NCBI RefSeq assembly: GCF_020520425.1
Contig: NC_079487.1
Location: 129,726,385-129,790,384 of the forward strand
DNA: 64,000 nt
DNA from: Spinacia oleracea
Taxonomy: Eukaryota; Streptophyta; Magnoliopsida; Caryophyllales; Amaranthaceae
Reading direction: 5' to 3'
The translations under genes were made by a program, and so were the position numbers. Positions 44,981 to 57,567 of the stretch are shown here, in pieces; the stretch's first letter is position 1; each line of letters begins with the position of its first letter. The notes below the pieces were generated by a model, which saw only the letters and a program-made list of their open reading frames with translations, was not told the DNA's origin and made no database searches.

Positions 44981-46492
44981 TGATAAAATATTTTAGGCTT
45001 GATATAATGTCTGATATTCTCTTATCGCAAAGGTTCATGTCCAACCTTTGACCAACCCAAACAAGACCTTCCCATTGTTGCACAAAAAACAGTCCAATGC
45101 CCAATTTGTTTATTACGTTGACCACTTCTCGAGTAGCACGACCAGAAAAGAATGTAAGACTCAATTTTGGGCTTTTACCCATTACTTGGTCTTGTTTAGC
45201 CCAAACATCCTTGAGCCAAATGGGCCAAACATTCGCATTCAAATATTCACTCTTGAGCCAAACGGGCCTTTTTTTGGGCATAATCCCGGCAAATAACCTA
45301 AGCTGGATTTTTAGTCATTTCACAGAGCTGTGTGACTCACAACCTCACATACTTTGTGTATATATAATATAATTTTTTTTGGGTAAGGTAAGAAAAATAA
45401 CTTAGAAAATCTTTCGAACGAGGAAAATTCTCAAGTGATCACAATCAAAGATAATGCATACTATTATAAGGATCAATGTACATACTAATATCAATTAAAG
45501 GGCTTACATCCACTGTCTAATCTGCTGACTTATTTACTTCCCGGTATCTGCCAAGAATCGAACTGTTGGAGAAGAATCTCAATATCACTGATGTTGTTGT
45601 GAAGCTTCTAAGCAATAGACCAGGACCCCCCTAAATAGTACACATGAATTAGTAGTTTGATTTTGTATCACCACTTATCGTCTGTGTCACTAATGTTTAT
45701 ACATGTATGTGTGCGTAAAATAATTTGATTAATTTTTATAATAGAAACATTTTTTGATTTTTTTTTTTTTTCCTTCTTCTAAATATAGATGAATTATATC
45801 TCCTGCGGCGCTAGTGTATAAAATAATGAATCAAAAAGCACCGACCAACGCTATTAAAATATGAAGAGATCTTAAAAGAAAACATAAGATAAGAACAAAT
45901 TAAAGTAGTATAAGTGTTAATCAAGAGTATGAGGACAATAGACAATTAATAAACAACATAAAAAGGAAGATGTAAAAAAGGCAAAGACAAAGAAAAGCAG
46001 TTCAACAGCATCACTAATGTCACTATTAATTGTATGTACTAATAATTCCTTAAACCATTAACTAAATTCATGATTAGTTTAGTTTAATTACTTAATTAGA
46101 GAGATAAGACAATAACAACTTGTCAATTAAAAGGATGAAGAGTTGTTTATGTTGTACGTGTAGTGTTAAGTTGTAGACAAGAGGTACATAACTCTAAGCA
46201 TTTATATATAAAGACATTTTAGAAACTATTATTAAAATTAAATTGTGCAAAATATTAAATTTTATAATTAGGGTACAATAATGAGAGTGAAAGTACGTAC
46301 TAGTAAGTAACCCCCCTTCCCTCCAATAATAGTTGTAGGGAAAAAAAAAAAGCAAATGAGGATGGCTTAATTAGTTGACCTAGGCATAACACCTCTTATG
46401 TTGGAAGTATGTCCTAATTAAAATTTCTACCATCAAATAAGTCTAAATCATTAACCTATTAGAAATATCTACTTCGACTACATGCATGCAAA
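44981..46492. other. AT-rich intergenic DNA, no gene seen
   Basis: Overlapping frames at 44970-45372 on both strands lie in a GGGCCAAA/TTGGCCC-type repeat and have no recognised domain. The remainder is AT-rich with a T-tract near 45757. Confidence 0.45.
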
Positions 46493-46761
46493 CACTACAA
46501 GAATTTGTATCTTTAACGACAACTTAATTACGACGGGTCAAAAATCCCGTCGTAAAAACCTTTTGCGACGGGGCTAACAACCAAACAACGACGGGAACAA
46601 CCGTCGTAAATGTTTTTTACGACGGATTAGCGACGGGATTTTCTATTAACGACGCCCCCCTTTCATGACGGGTTCGCGACAGGAAATCCCGTCGTTAATC
46701 AACGATTATTGGCCTTTCGCGACGGGATTTTCCGTCGTTAATAGTACAATTTCTTGTAGTG
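46493..46761. mobile_element. Short CACTA-type MITE
   Basis: Ends CACTACAAGAATTTG and CAATTTCTTGTAGTG, AAA duplicated on both sides. The 269-bp interior is packed with CGACGGG/CCCGTCG motifs in both orientations, a different subterminal motif from the larger CACTA element at 33725. Confidence 0.85.
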
Positions 46762-46826
46762 AAATATGCAATATGTGATTCATTTTAAAAACGTGTACGA
46801 ACATTCATAGTATATTAACATGATTA

Positions 46827-47421
46827 TCTCTATTCTATAAGAAAATTGAAATATTAAGGTCTTGACTTTTTAGTGTCTCCTGTGATATTTCTATTACACT
46901 ATTTACACCCTTACTAACATATGTGGAGTATTAAGTTTATTTTGATGAATAAAATCATTTCTTCTATTTCTAAGATAAATGATAATTTCTTCGAAATCAA
47001 AACATAAAAAAGTTCCATTTATCTAATCAACAAATCCGTCTGTCACAGAGTACTCACCCCGGTTTGATCGACACATAGTTTAAGACAATTTAATTGACTT
47101 ATTATTTAATTAGGTGGTAGTTGATAGTGGAGTATTTTTTTAAGTATAGTTAGTGGAAAATGTGGGACCTTAGATTTTTTGTAATGTTTTTTTAAGATAT
47201 TAGGAATACAAGTAGGACCTTAGATAAGTGAGAGAAACAATATAAAATTAGAAAAAAAAAATGTAATTTATAGAAACGGGGCAAAAGTTCCGGGGCGAAT
47301 TTATAGGAAAACTGCGGGGAGTATTCCGGGACGAAGGGAGCACATATTGTGTATGACTTTTGTTTATAAAATTGTAATATTAATTAAAAAAAGGTTCGTA
47401 ACACGTGCATATAAACACTAG
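46827..47421 (+). mobile_element. Probable Helitron with nested decayed MITE
   Basis: The right end is GTTCGTAACACGTGCATATAAACACTAG before T. A plausible left end is TCTCTATTCTATAAG after A at 46827. A worn Stowaway of the CCCGGAATAC family lies inside (about 47035-47340). Confidence 0.5.
47035..47340. mobile_element. Decayed Stowaway-like MITE (CCCGGAATAC family, copy 3)
   Basis: Recognisable by CGGTTTGATCGACACATAGTTTAAG, GTAGTTGATAGTGG and a right end GTATTCCGGGACGAAGGGAG. Both ends have substitutions. Confidence 0.65.
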
Positions 47422-47534
47422 TATTAATATGATCGCATTGCATTGAGGTTAAGAAGAAGAAGCTCGAGTCGAGTTTGAGTTGGCCCGATAATCAATTAAT
47501 CATCCCTATGGCGTATATATAGATTTACGAAGTA

Positions 47535-47813
47535 TTTAGTGGCGGAGCTAGAAATTCAACGCTGGGGACGAGAAAAAAATGGAACTGAAAATAAGGGCGG
47601 TGGGAGGAAAAAAAATGAAACTAAAAAGAAAGGACATGGTATAAGGATTTGAACCCTATACCAAGAAGTACACATGAGTTATTAAACTAGAAATAACCAT
47701 TAAGACAAATAGCATTTGATATATTTTAGTATTTATTACTATATATAAGTGTTTTTAAAAATTATTGTTGGGGGGGGGGGGCTCCCACCCGCCCCCTATC
47801 TCCGCCTCTGTAG
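47535..47813. mobile_element. Probable hAT-like MITE (GGCGGAGCTAG ends)
   Basis: TAGTGGCGGAGCTAG on the left and CTATCTCCGCCTCTGTA on the right form an imperfect inverted repeat of a type common in plants (AGTGGCGGAGC). A run of ten or more G lies near 47766. No target duplication is clear. Confidence 0.5.
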
Positions 47814-47971
47814 TACGGAGTAATTGCTAATATATCCCGTCTCATCATTTGTTACTTTCAACTATCTCTCATGTATTATTTTTTACCTTGAACGGGTAAT
47901 TATTTATTGGTTGTTAATTACTTCTTTTAATGTGCTAGTTTTATTGAGAGTTTGTGGTTTCAGTGGTAATA

Positions 47972-48229
47972 CTTCATCCGTTTCAGAAATATCGAACCAT
48001 GGTTAATTTTTACTCTTCTAACCATTAATTTAACTCTTAATATCTCAAATCATGTGCAAGTAAAAATTATAAAATTACTCCGTAATATTTAGAAAATATA
48101 TATCGATACGGATCTAACATGACCCCACATGACTAAGATTTCCTTACGTACGAATCACATAAAATGACCAAAGTCGTAGTGTGAATAGTGTAAAAAACAA
48201 ATGTTGCAATATCTCCGGAACAGAGGAAA
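47972..48229. mobile_element. Stowaway-like MITE (GAAATATCG family, copy 1)
   Basis: Ends CTTCATCCGTTTCAGAAATATCG and CAATATCTCCGGAACAGAGGAA. Relative of 56897-57150. Confidence 0.7.
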
Positions 48230-48244
48230 TATATGATTTATATA

Positions 48245-48758
48245 GAGGTGAAATTTGAAAGTTGAAAAAATATATTTCATATAAGGATTTTTTGGATAAA
48301 ACCACCTTTTAAAGTTCAACTTTTTGAAAAAACCACCTTATATGTTTTTTATTTTAAAAACCACCTTTTATGTTCAAAGTTTTAGAAATCACCACCAAAT
48401 ACTAACGTCCGTCTACAATTCCGTCTGTGGGGCCCACAACCAACGACCCAAAATTAATTTTCCCTCCTCTTTTTCTTCCTTCTTCCTCCCATTGAACAGA
48501 GCCTCCATTGTCAAACCTCTCTCCAAAAAATTGCTCAAAAATTCGCAACCTTACACTCAATTCTCTCCCAAATTTTCAAGTACAATTCATTAGCAATCCA
48601 TTTTCGGCGCTTTCCCCCAAAAATCAACATAGTTCGCGTGCTTAAACAAGTAAATTGAAATTAGGGTTCTTAAATTGTTGAATTTGGGGGTTTTCCAATT
48701 TGGGATTTTAACTCAATTGAGGTGAAATTTGAAAGTTGAAAAAATATATTTCATATAA
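48245..48758. repeat. 40-bp direct repeats around a 434-bp insert
   Basis: An identical 40-bp sequence (GAGGTGAAATTTGAAAGTTG...) lies at 48245-48284 and 48719-48758. Between them is unrelated DNA with CCACCTTTTA/CCACCTTATA repeats and a leader-like CT-rich tract (TTCTTCCTTCTTCCTCCC...). The related Helitron at 56.8-57.4 kb lacks this insert, so it is a later event. Confidence 0.75.
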
Positions 48759-48985
48759 ATTAGATGGCAAACTAATATTGAGTGATAAAAAAATGAGATG
48801 AAGTGAAAGATGTTGAATGAATGTATGAATTGATGTCAGATGAGGAAGTTGAAGTGGAAGAGGTGTTGAAGCTGTAAAATACTTCGCATAACAAACAGCA
48901 AAAAGAAAAATTGATAAGAAAAATGTGGATGAAAGCTGGAGGTGATACAAGTCATCTAATCATCTATAATTTTACTAGGTATAGA

Positions 48986-51066
48986 TTAAGTATAGATTTG
49001 CAGAGACTACAATATTTTTATCATCATTCAGGCACTTTCTCTACGAGGTCGATTGGCTCTGACTAGGGGAAAATCAATGATTTTGTGTATTGGGCCTTTT
49101 ATAAATATAAGCAGTGTATAGTTACCACTATAAAAAGTTCATGATAATTGTTGAAATTAAAAATAAGTTCTAATTAGTACGAATAAACTTTTCAGTTGTC
49201 TCATTTTTTAACTGATTTCATTTCAATAAAAATCAATTAAGTGTTATAGACAAATCCTTATGCATTGTAATCGAAACAAATACCCCCCCCCCCCACCCAG
49301 GTCCCAACCCAAATATCTTATGAAGTACGTGTAAATTTCAATTCCCAACCAATTTAAATAGTTAAAATCGTAAGAAATAATGTCTTGTCTGAATCACATA
49401 TACACGTCTATAACACTACAATACGTGGCTCCCGTCTACCATCCAAGTCCCAGGTCTCCTCTACATCAATTTGAATATATTAGTAGTATGTATTCAACGT
49501 TTCAAATCCTAAGAAATCTTTGATGTCATATTAGCATTATGACCTCCTCCCAACAATTTCAGGTACCTACAAGAACATCAACCAAAAGTGCCAAGATACA
49601 AAATAAAGATAAGGTTTTATGTTTCAAACTTATTTTCAAAATATTCATCAAATCAAAAAAGGACCACCCACTTATAAAACCATACAATAAGATCTAAGTA
49701 CCTGGTCCACGAAGGAATTTCCGAATTTCTCTAGGCTTGAATTCATGATTTTGTACATTTCGTGTCCCCAAAGTTTCTTTAAATGCCAAATTAAATTATA
49801 TTTTGTTTCTATTTTGTTCTACTTTGAAAGATACACAATGGATATTTATTTATTTGTATTACGTAGTATAATATTATATCATATATTATATCTTATGTGA
49901 TCTATCTCCATAAGTTTTGGTCTAGGAGAATGCACTTCTTTCACTTTCAAATTTGTTTTTTCCTTAAAAGTGAGAAATGGCTAGGTGTGATGAACTTGTA
50001 ACTAACTTATAAAATATCAAACAAAATGCTAAATTCATTTAATTATTTATAGTGATCATTAAAAAAATGTTGGATACTAAAATGATGAAAATGAAGAAGG
50101 CGAGCATTTGTACGTGTACTATAAATATTTGGTTTGACGAAAAATATTTCGGTGACAAGTTAGGAAAAATACGATTTCAAACTATTTTTTTATATCTTTT
50201 TCTTGGTTCCTTACAAAAATAAAGTCATAAGGAGTAGTTAAAAGAAAATAATGTCCTTCCTTCCAAATGTAAAATGCATGATTTTCACCACTGTCAAAAC
50301 AATCAACAAACCATGATTGAAAAGGAAAAAATCATTTTCCATGAAAATAGGATTTTACACCAAACCAAACATACAAATAATAAAACTTTCTTGATGTATC
50401 GACTTGCAAATACACGCTAGCAGATAAAGTGTCAAATTTGATTACATATATTGGCTAAATAAGGCAGTATAGGTTTCAATGTTTCTTCCCTCTTTTGTTT
50501 ATAAAAGAAATTCTTTTAACTCTATATGTGAGTATATTTGCAATTAATAGAGGAATCATCTTGAGACGGTAGGTTCATATGGGTATATAATTATTTATCC
50601 GGACATAACCCTTTGTAAGAAAAGTAGTATAATTACTTTTTTTAAAATATTATTTTCACTTATTTCAGAAAAAATAACTTTAGCTCAATTCATAAAATAC
50701 AAGAACTTTTGAAGTTCAGTTTTGCAACTAAGATACTCCGTATATAATAAGTTTAGATAAACAAAAATCAGGTAAATAAGACACCCCATAATCAGAATAA
50801 TGTATTGTGAATATATCAGTCCCTTTTATGTGTAATAGGAAGTTTTATTATTACTCTTTTCAAACTAATCCAATATTATTAACAATTTCATACAGTCATG
50901 CCCCGGAGAGAAAACAAGAAGCACCTAGTCATCACTGAAATATCATTTAAACTCTTTATATAATAATATAACATCAAATTATTATCTCGAAACGAGATTT
51001 TGCACTTTTAGTTTTGATCCGTTTTATAATGTTCTTTACACTTTGTTTTATTCTATTTGAACATAC
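48986..51066. other. AT-rich intergenic DNA, no gene seen
   Basis: Includes a poly-C run at about 49284-49294. TTTACACCAAACCAAACATA near 50352 resembles the ends of an element fragment also seen near 54570. No coding sequence is recognised. Confidence 0.45.
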
Positions 51067-51068
51067 TA

Positions 51069-51947
51069 CCTCCGTTTCATAAATATCTTTACGGTTATTA
51101 TATGCACAAATATTAAGACAAACATGAAAAATTTAGTTGAATATAATAAAAATATGTACTCCGTATAAAATAAGAGAAATGTGTAAAAATGTGGGTGGTG
51201 TAAGTAAAGTAAGAGTTAGTTTTAGTATGTTTGGTTTGTCGTTCACTCGTAGTGGATTTATGTTGAATTAGTTTGTTGGTAAATTTTTATGCGGAATCGC
51301 GACAAATATCAATTTTTCGAGTACATCCAGATAATTCAAATGGAAATCATCTTCGCGGCTACAACAAATCGTTAGACCCTCTCTCTGAAAAGGCTGCATG
51401 TTTCAGCGTTATATACGGGAGACGTTCTACAATGCAAGATGTATTCAACGACCGTAGTTTTGATGAAGGAAACCTTTATTTGATCCAATTTGCCATGTAT
51501 TTGTTAGATCTATATTTCTCTTGTAGATGTCGTATGACTATTTATTAATGAATTAATTTTCCTTTCAAAAAAAAAGTAAAGTAAGAGAAAGTGAGTGGAA
51601 AATTGTAAATATTATGGGGTAAGAAGGATTATGTAGTAAATTTTCATGTCTAAAACTAGAATATAGCAGAGTGTAAAGAATATTATGAAACAAACTAAAA
51701 CGAAAAGTGTAAAGATCATTTTGAAACAGATGTAGTAAAAATTTACTACCTTACCCTTCTTACCCCGATAATATTTTTAAATTTTCACTCGATTACTTAC
51801 TTATTCATTTTTTTCTTACACGTAGACATTTTTACACATTTCTCTGACTTTATTCATATTTTATTATATTCAACTAAATTTTTATTTTTGTCTTAATATA
51901 TGTGCAAATAATAACCATAAAAATCTTTATAAATCGGAGGTAATATA
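51069..51947. mobile_element. Foldback MITE interrupted by a retroposed insert
   Basis: The left arm CTCCGTTTCATAAATATCTTTACGG and the right arm ending AAAAATCTTTATAAATCGGAGG are inverted copies over about 215 bp each, once the insert at 51216-51573 is removed. The centre holds AAAGTGTAAAGATCATTTTG, itself a common MITE end, so more than one MITE may be joined here. Confidence 0.65.
51216..51573 (+). mobile_element. Retroposed insert with A-tail and 14-bp target duplication
   Basis: Flanked by the perfect repeat AAGTAAAGTAAGAG (51202-51215 and 51574-51587), with a short A-run at its 3' end. This is the mark of LINE-driven retroposition: a SINE, a 5'-truncated LINE tail or a processed gene fragment. 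It contains a 91-codon frame (51273-51548) with FSVIYGRRSTMQDVFNDRSF; I do not recognise it with confidence. No clear Pol III A/B boxes were found. Confidence 0.7.
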
Positions 51948-54900
51948 TCTTAATCAGAGGTTGTAGCTAGTTACCAAAATCTTGGTCGAGTTGATTCTTA
52001 AATGGTCATTTGGTCAAGACACCTTTGCCTATTGGATAGACCGAGTTGGCTAGTGAGCCAGATGGGTGTGGGCCGAGTACCCAACATATCAATTGATCTG
52101 ACCCAACTTGACTAGTTCTGTATTAAGACCATATATTATTTAGTTAAACTTTGTTATTTTCATCCGATATGATATGATTTTTCTAGTTTCTGTTTAATCT
52201 GATATGAATTTTTTTGATTTGGTCTAATAAGCATTGAGAATAAGATAAAGAGAATAAATCCTTAGTTGTGTACTCATTATCAATAATGACTCCGAAAATC
52301 ACCATATAGACATGTGTCCGATGTACTAGCTACACCACCCTCCCAATCCAACCCAACCCAACCCGACCCGACTTGACTTGCAGGCCACCTTGATGTGCTA
52401 CATTTTAATATCCACATACACAACTACAAGCATGCACAACTGACCTACGTCGATAAGAAATTACGAAGTACTATATAAAAGTAATCATTGATAAATTATT
52501 TATTAAGGAATGATAATCATAATTGTAGTTGGTGATAAGTTCCATAAAAAATCTAGTGATAAGTTGCTTAGTTATGGAGTATGTGAACCCGACCGGAGCC
52601 CGGTTGAACCGGTAGAGAGGAAGAATTAATTGGTACAACTCCATATGATTAAAAAAATAATGAAAGAACAATAACGTAGTAGCTTGCATCATACTATTTT
52701 GACATTATATATCGTGCAGAGCATATCACCACATTCTTTCAATTTTTTTACTTTAACAAGTTATCAAAACTAATTGCATTACTCTTGGATTTTGCAACTT
52801 TTTTTAATTAAGATACTTTGGTATTAATTAGCTTGCTTTGACTTTGCTTAATAAGCTTTGACTTTGCATAAGAGGCAGTACTACACTACTACGGAGTACT
52901 TGGTAACTATTTTTAGATACACTATTGAAAAATCGATTTAAAATTAATAATTTGCTTAGGTGTAAATTAAACCATTCAATAATGCTTTTTAGTTACTTTC
53001 TTATGGGTTACATGATTATACTCCACTACTTAACTAATATCTCTATTAGTTAAATAAAAGATATTAACAAACAATAAAAATAGCTACTTCATATATGAAA
53101 ATATAAACAAACAAATAAAAAATAACTAAAGATATGAACAAATTAAAAACACAATGATATACGTAATTTTATATACATGGAAAACTCTTCGTTCTCTTGC
53201 GAAGTACTCCGTATATAGGGAAAATATAATCTCACCAACCAAATTATCCTACGTGAGTAGTGACTCTCTTGATGATCTCTCGCAAATCGAGTCAATCCAC
53301 ACACTCACAAGATATTTCTATACATCAACATATATTTTAATACTTACCCGTTACCAACTTATTTACCTTCGTGAAAAAATTCAAATTTTGTCAACCTTAA
53401 TTCATTATTTTGGCTTGAATTGAATTAAACAATTTCTTCTAGCTATTCACCCTTTTCTCCCTCTTCCGATCCACGATTTCTTTTTAAAATTCTCTATTAT
53501 TTCTTCAATCTACTTGTATATAGTCAAACACACCGCGTAGTCTAAACCAATCTTCCTTATTAGACTAAGTATTTACCGGGTCTAAACGGCCCCATTATGC
53601 TCACCTCTTAATGTCTACTAGTGAGTAGCCCTCGAAGGAAAAAAGGAGTGTTTTTAAAGATAGGGTCGGGCCCTCGGCACAAACCTCAAAATAACATCCA
53701 AACTGTGAAACTGCTAGTGGTGATTTGGGGGTGTATAAGAGCTCAAAATTCCACGCAGAGTTGCCAATAATGTAACACCGACCAAAACGAGTGTTTTTAA
53801 TGCAAATATGCAACAACGAACGCAAATATGCAAAGTCACGCTGTTCATAAATTAGCCTTTAAGATTATCACATATAATTTATCCATTCAATCATCCACAA
53901 TTTGACCATAACCCTACGTTCTAATGGCAGGCCAGTCTATTATGCTATCAACTCTCATCTTTTGAGTTCGGGAGGTACTTCTTGAGGGGTGGTTATCGCT
54001 CGTGGTTTTTGACCGATTCTATTGATACGATACTTTTTAGTGTCCATTTTAATCTTTACAACATATTCTCTTCATCTTAAAAATTAATTAAAAGTCAGTT
54101 TCAATTAGTTAAAAAAAAAAATTAATAGTAAAAGTAACTACTACGTACTTTATTTAATTAATCATTTTTAATAAGTGATCATCGGTAATTTCAAAGAACA
54201 ATTAGTAAAAGAATTTTCAAAGTATTAAAAGGCGACACAGTTGGGACGACTGTCATTGTTATAACCTACATAAATGTACGGAGTTATACACTCCTTGGAA
54301 AATGATTATCTAATTTTCAACCATTTTACATTGGTTTGCCAAAAGATGAAAAATAATTTTTCATAACTCACTTAAAGATGGAAAAATCCTATTTAAAAGG
54401 GAGGGAAACCACTTTAATTTCCACATTTCCTCTCTCTCTTCCTCTCAGTCTTCACTATCTTCTCCCTTCTTTCAAGGAACCAAACAAAGGAAAACTAGAT
54501 TAAAATTGTCTTTTCCCTTCAAAAATATTTTCTATGAAAAATAATTTTGCACTGAAAACGTTTTACACCAAATTAAACAGAATCTTCTAGAGAGAAGTTT
54601 CACCCAATATAACATATCAGATGACCGAAAACAAAACCCTATGCGATTAAATTTAAATACACATATAGTATTGAAATAACACTTTAAGTAGGTTTCTTTT
54701 AGCTACCATCTCAAACTTATTTTATGTGTATTCGTAGTACGTAGTGCAAGTGTCAAGTGTGCAGCAGATATTAGAAGATGCGTAAGAACACCGCAAGATG
54801 CCAATTTGGAGTGATTCTAATTGTAATTTACGGCTTTCCTTTTTCTTTTCTGTTTTGTAATTTACAAATTAATTAAACAATAAAACCTAATATTAAAAGG

Positions 54901-55357
54901 AAATAATAGTAGATCAGATGAAAAATATTCATACTCTTTTTCCACCGTACACGACCGATAATTTTTAATACAATCTCAAACATACAACTGGATTTTTTTA
55001 ATTATTTTTTAATAAAACTAGTCAAATAGACGATACAACTAATACACGTAAAATTTAATTACTCAAGGCAGTAATATGTAACCTGTAACCGTGTTAGAAA
55101 CAGAAGAATAACATTACTTTTAAAAGGAATTTGGTGAAACATTTTCTAATTTCTAGGCTTTAAGCCCACTAGACGCCAACTAACATGAGGTTGGCCGTTA
55201 ATTAGCCTCTTACAACTTGTTAACCTTTGATGGATGCAATAAAGATTAATGGAGAACAACCACTAAAAAAAACACTACATATTTTAGGTGGCCGGTTTAC
55301 TAATATCGTGCTTGAAAACTGTTAAGTGTATTCGGGTGCACTTTGTATCAAGGTATT
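51948..55357. other. AT-rich intergenic DNA, no gene seen
   Basis: Low-information frames at 52471-52692, 53154-53423 and 53601-53825 have no domains. CCCAACCCAACCCGACCCGAC-like motif at about 52350. About 54295-54590 looks like a TTGGTTTGCC/ACACCAAATTAAAC-type MITE remnant. Confidence 0.45.
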
Positions 55358-55685
55358 CTATCCGTTTTTTTTTGTTCTTTACGTTTGGTCTTTTGCATGT
55401 TTATTAACGAATAATTAATGTACATTGAGATTCCTCTATTTTTTTATTTAAACAAGGAAAATTACGTTTATTTATAATGTTCCACTCTTATCAAAATTCT
55501 AATATTGCGAAAATGAGAAATATTTAATGTCCCAATAGAAAAGTGAGAGAGATTAAATGACCCAATAAATTTAATTGGTTAAAATAATCTTTTGACACAA
55601 ATTTTGATAGATAAAAGGAAATGTAAAGAACATTTTGAGACACCCAAGAAGAAAAACGTAAAAAAGAAAAAGAAAAAGAGGGAGT
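55358..55685. mobile_element. Decayed MITE (TGTTCTTTACG family)
   Basis: Left TATCCGTTTTTTTTTGTTCTTTACG and right GTAAAGAACATTTTGAGACA...GAGGGAGTA are inverted relatives of the ends used by a common plant Stowaway-like family. The ends are worn. Confidence 0.5.
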
Positions 55686-55937
55686 AATTTTTATTCACAT
55701 TGATGGTCTCTATCACATTTCTCCCTTGCATGTAGTATGCTCTACACTGCGTCGGGCCTACAATCACCTGTTGAGTATAACAAGTTCTATTGTTCTTAAG
55801 GAAAACATATTACATTACATTCTCACACTTGGTATATGATCTAGGAAGTTTAGGTAGAATGTACTCCGTTGGAAAGGCCCTGACATTAGGCTAGTTTAAT
55901 TAATTTTGTTAATTACAACTTATCTTTACTACGGAGT

Positions 55938-56373
55938 ATATACTAAAAGAGACACCAGAAATGACACGTGTCACTTCCTGGTAAAAAAAAAATTCCCGCC
56001 AAAAACTCTTTCCTAAAAAAAATATTTACTTTATTCTTTTTATATTTTCTCTATCTCCTTTTGTATACATGTTTATATATGAAAAAAAATATCGGATTAT
56101 GGAATATGCCATTATTAAAATTTTGGTCAATAATAGAAAATATTCTTACTCAATATTTTGGTCAAATTAACATATTAAATATATCAAATATTTTAGTCAG
56201 ATCATCATATTAAACATATAAAATATATAATACATATATATGATAAAATGAGTACATTCGAGATTATTAATTACGCAATAAATTAAGGGATAAATAATTC
56301 AATTAAATTTTTTATAAAAAGATGGTCAAATAATAATTTTCAAATATCCGTGCGTGCACGGGACCTAATCTAG
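55938..56373 (+). mobile_element. Probable Helitron
   Basis: The right end has the GC palindrome CCGTGCGTGCACGG (about 56348-56361) followed by GACCTAATCTAG before T. The left end TATACTAAAAGAGACACC is Helitron-like but lacks a clean TC. The interior is AT-rich. Confidence 0.55.
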
Positions 56374-56750
56374 TACTAGCTAAAACTTAATTTTGCGGAA
56401 TAATAGGGCCCTTTCGTTATATTTTTTGTTTACATCATAACCTTTAGCATAATAGGACTAGAACACAAGTTAATAGATGTAGAACATTTGTAACTAGTAT
56501 ATGAGTGCCTCAAGGCACCCTAATTTAGCGTCATTATAGGTTGATTAGAGGAACAACGGGGGGATTGGAGTTTAGAAATTGAAGTAGAGAAATCACTCGA
56601 GGCAATCCGATCCCGTGATGGGTTGATACAGAATTTAACTGAAAGCGAAAGATGGTACGTGTTATTTGATGATGGAAATTAAAACTTTTCTCGAACTTCC
56701 ATCCATGTTCAAGTAATAATATATAAACTTAAGTGTCATATTAAGTTTAA
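56374..56750. other. AT-rich spacer
   Basis: I see no gene or repeat structure here. Confidence 0.4.
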
Positions 56751-57451
56751 CTAGCTTTTGAGCCCGTTCAATGAACGGACGATTATACAGGGATTGTCAA
56801 GCCGTATTTTAAAGTGCTGATTATATTGATAGTTTGTGATTTTAGTGGGAATATATGATTTATATAGAGGTGAAATTTAAAAGTTGAAAATATATACTTC
56901 CTCCGTTCCGGAAATATCGCACTATGGTTGACTTTTACTCTTTTAACCATTACTTTGACTCTTAATATCTCTAATCGTGTGCAAGTAAAAATAATAAAAA
57001 ATTAATATTTAGACAACACTTATCAATACGAATCTAACATGACCCCACATTGCTAAAATTTCATTACGTACGAATCACAAAAGATGGGCAAAGTCGTAGT
57101 GTGAATAGTGTAAAAAAACAAATGGTGCGATATTTCCGGAACGGAGGAAGTAGATTAGATGGTGAATTAATATTGAGTGTTAAAGCGGGAGATGGAGTGC
57201 ATGACGTTGAATGAATATATGAATAATAGTAAATTGATGTTAAAGGAGGAGGAGATCAAGTGGAAGAGGTGTTGAAGATGTAAAATAAATACGGAGTACT
57301 TCATATAACAAATAACAAAAAAAAAAAAAAATGGATGAAAGATGGAGGTGACACGTGTGGATGAAAGATGCAGGTGACACGTGTCGTCTACACAATCAAT
57401 GGTCTTCCTTTTTAAATACTAGGTATAGACTAAGTATAGACTAGGTATAGA
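56751..57451 (-). mobile_element. Helitron in minus orientation with nested MITE
   Basis: On the minus strand it starts TCTATACCTAG after A and ends with a hairpin (CCGTTCATTGAACGG) followed by GCTCAAAAGCTAG before T. TCTATACCTAG-type sequence is repeated three times at the 5' end (57421-57451), so the exact start is one of these. A Stowaway is nested at 56897-57150. Confidence 0.7.
56897..57150. mobile_element. Stowaway-like MITE (GAAATATCG family, copy 2)
   Basis: Ends CTTCCTCCGTTCCGGAAATATCG and CGATATTTCCGGAACGGAGGAAG, TA flanks. Nested in the Helitron. Confidence 0.85.
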
Positions 57452-57567
57452 TAGATTAAGCTATCATTACATATACTAATAACTAAATAATACATGTACA
57501 CGTCAAGGGACGAAAGAGAGTACTATGATTATCAAGCTAGCCAAGTTTTGTCAGAAGTGTTATTTGA

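Larger units (their letters stand above)
47900..48985 (-). mobile_element. Decayed Helitron copy with nested MITE and extra insert
   Basis: Shares TTGAGAGTTTGTGGTTTCAGTGG, GAGGTGAAATTTGAAAGTTG, AATATTGAGTG and GGAAGAGGTGTTGAAG with the Helitron at 56751-57451 and ends ACTAGGTATAGA before T on the plus strand (the Helitron 5' end of the minus strand). The 3' hairpin end is lost. It holds a Stowaway (47972-48229) and a 474-bp duplication or insert. Confidence 0.55.
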
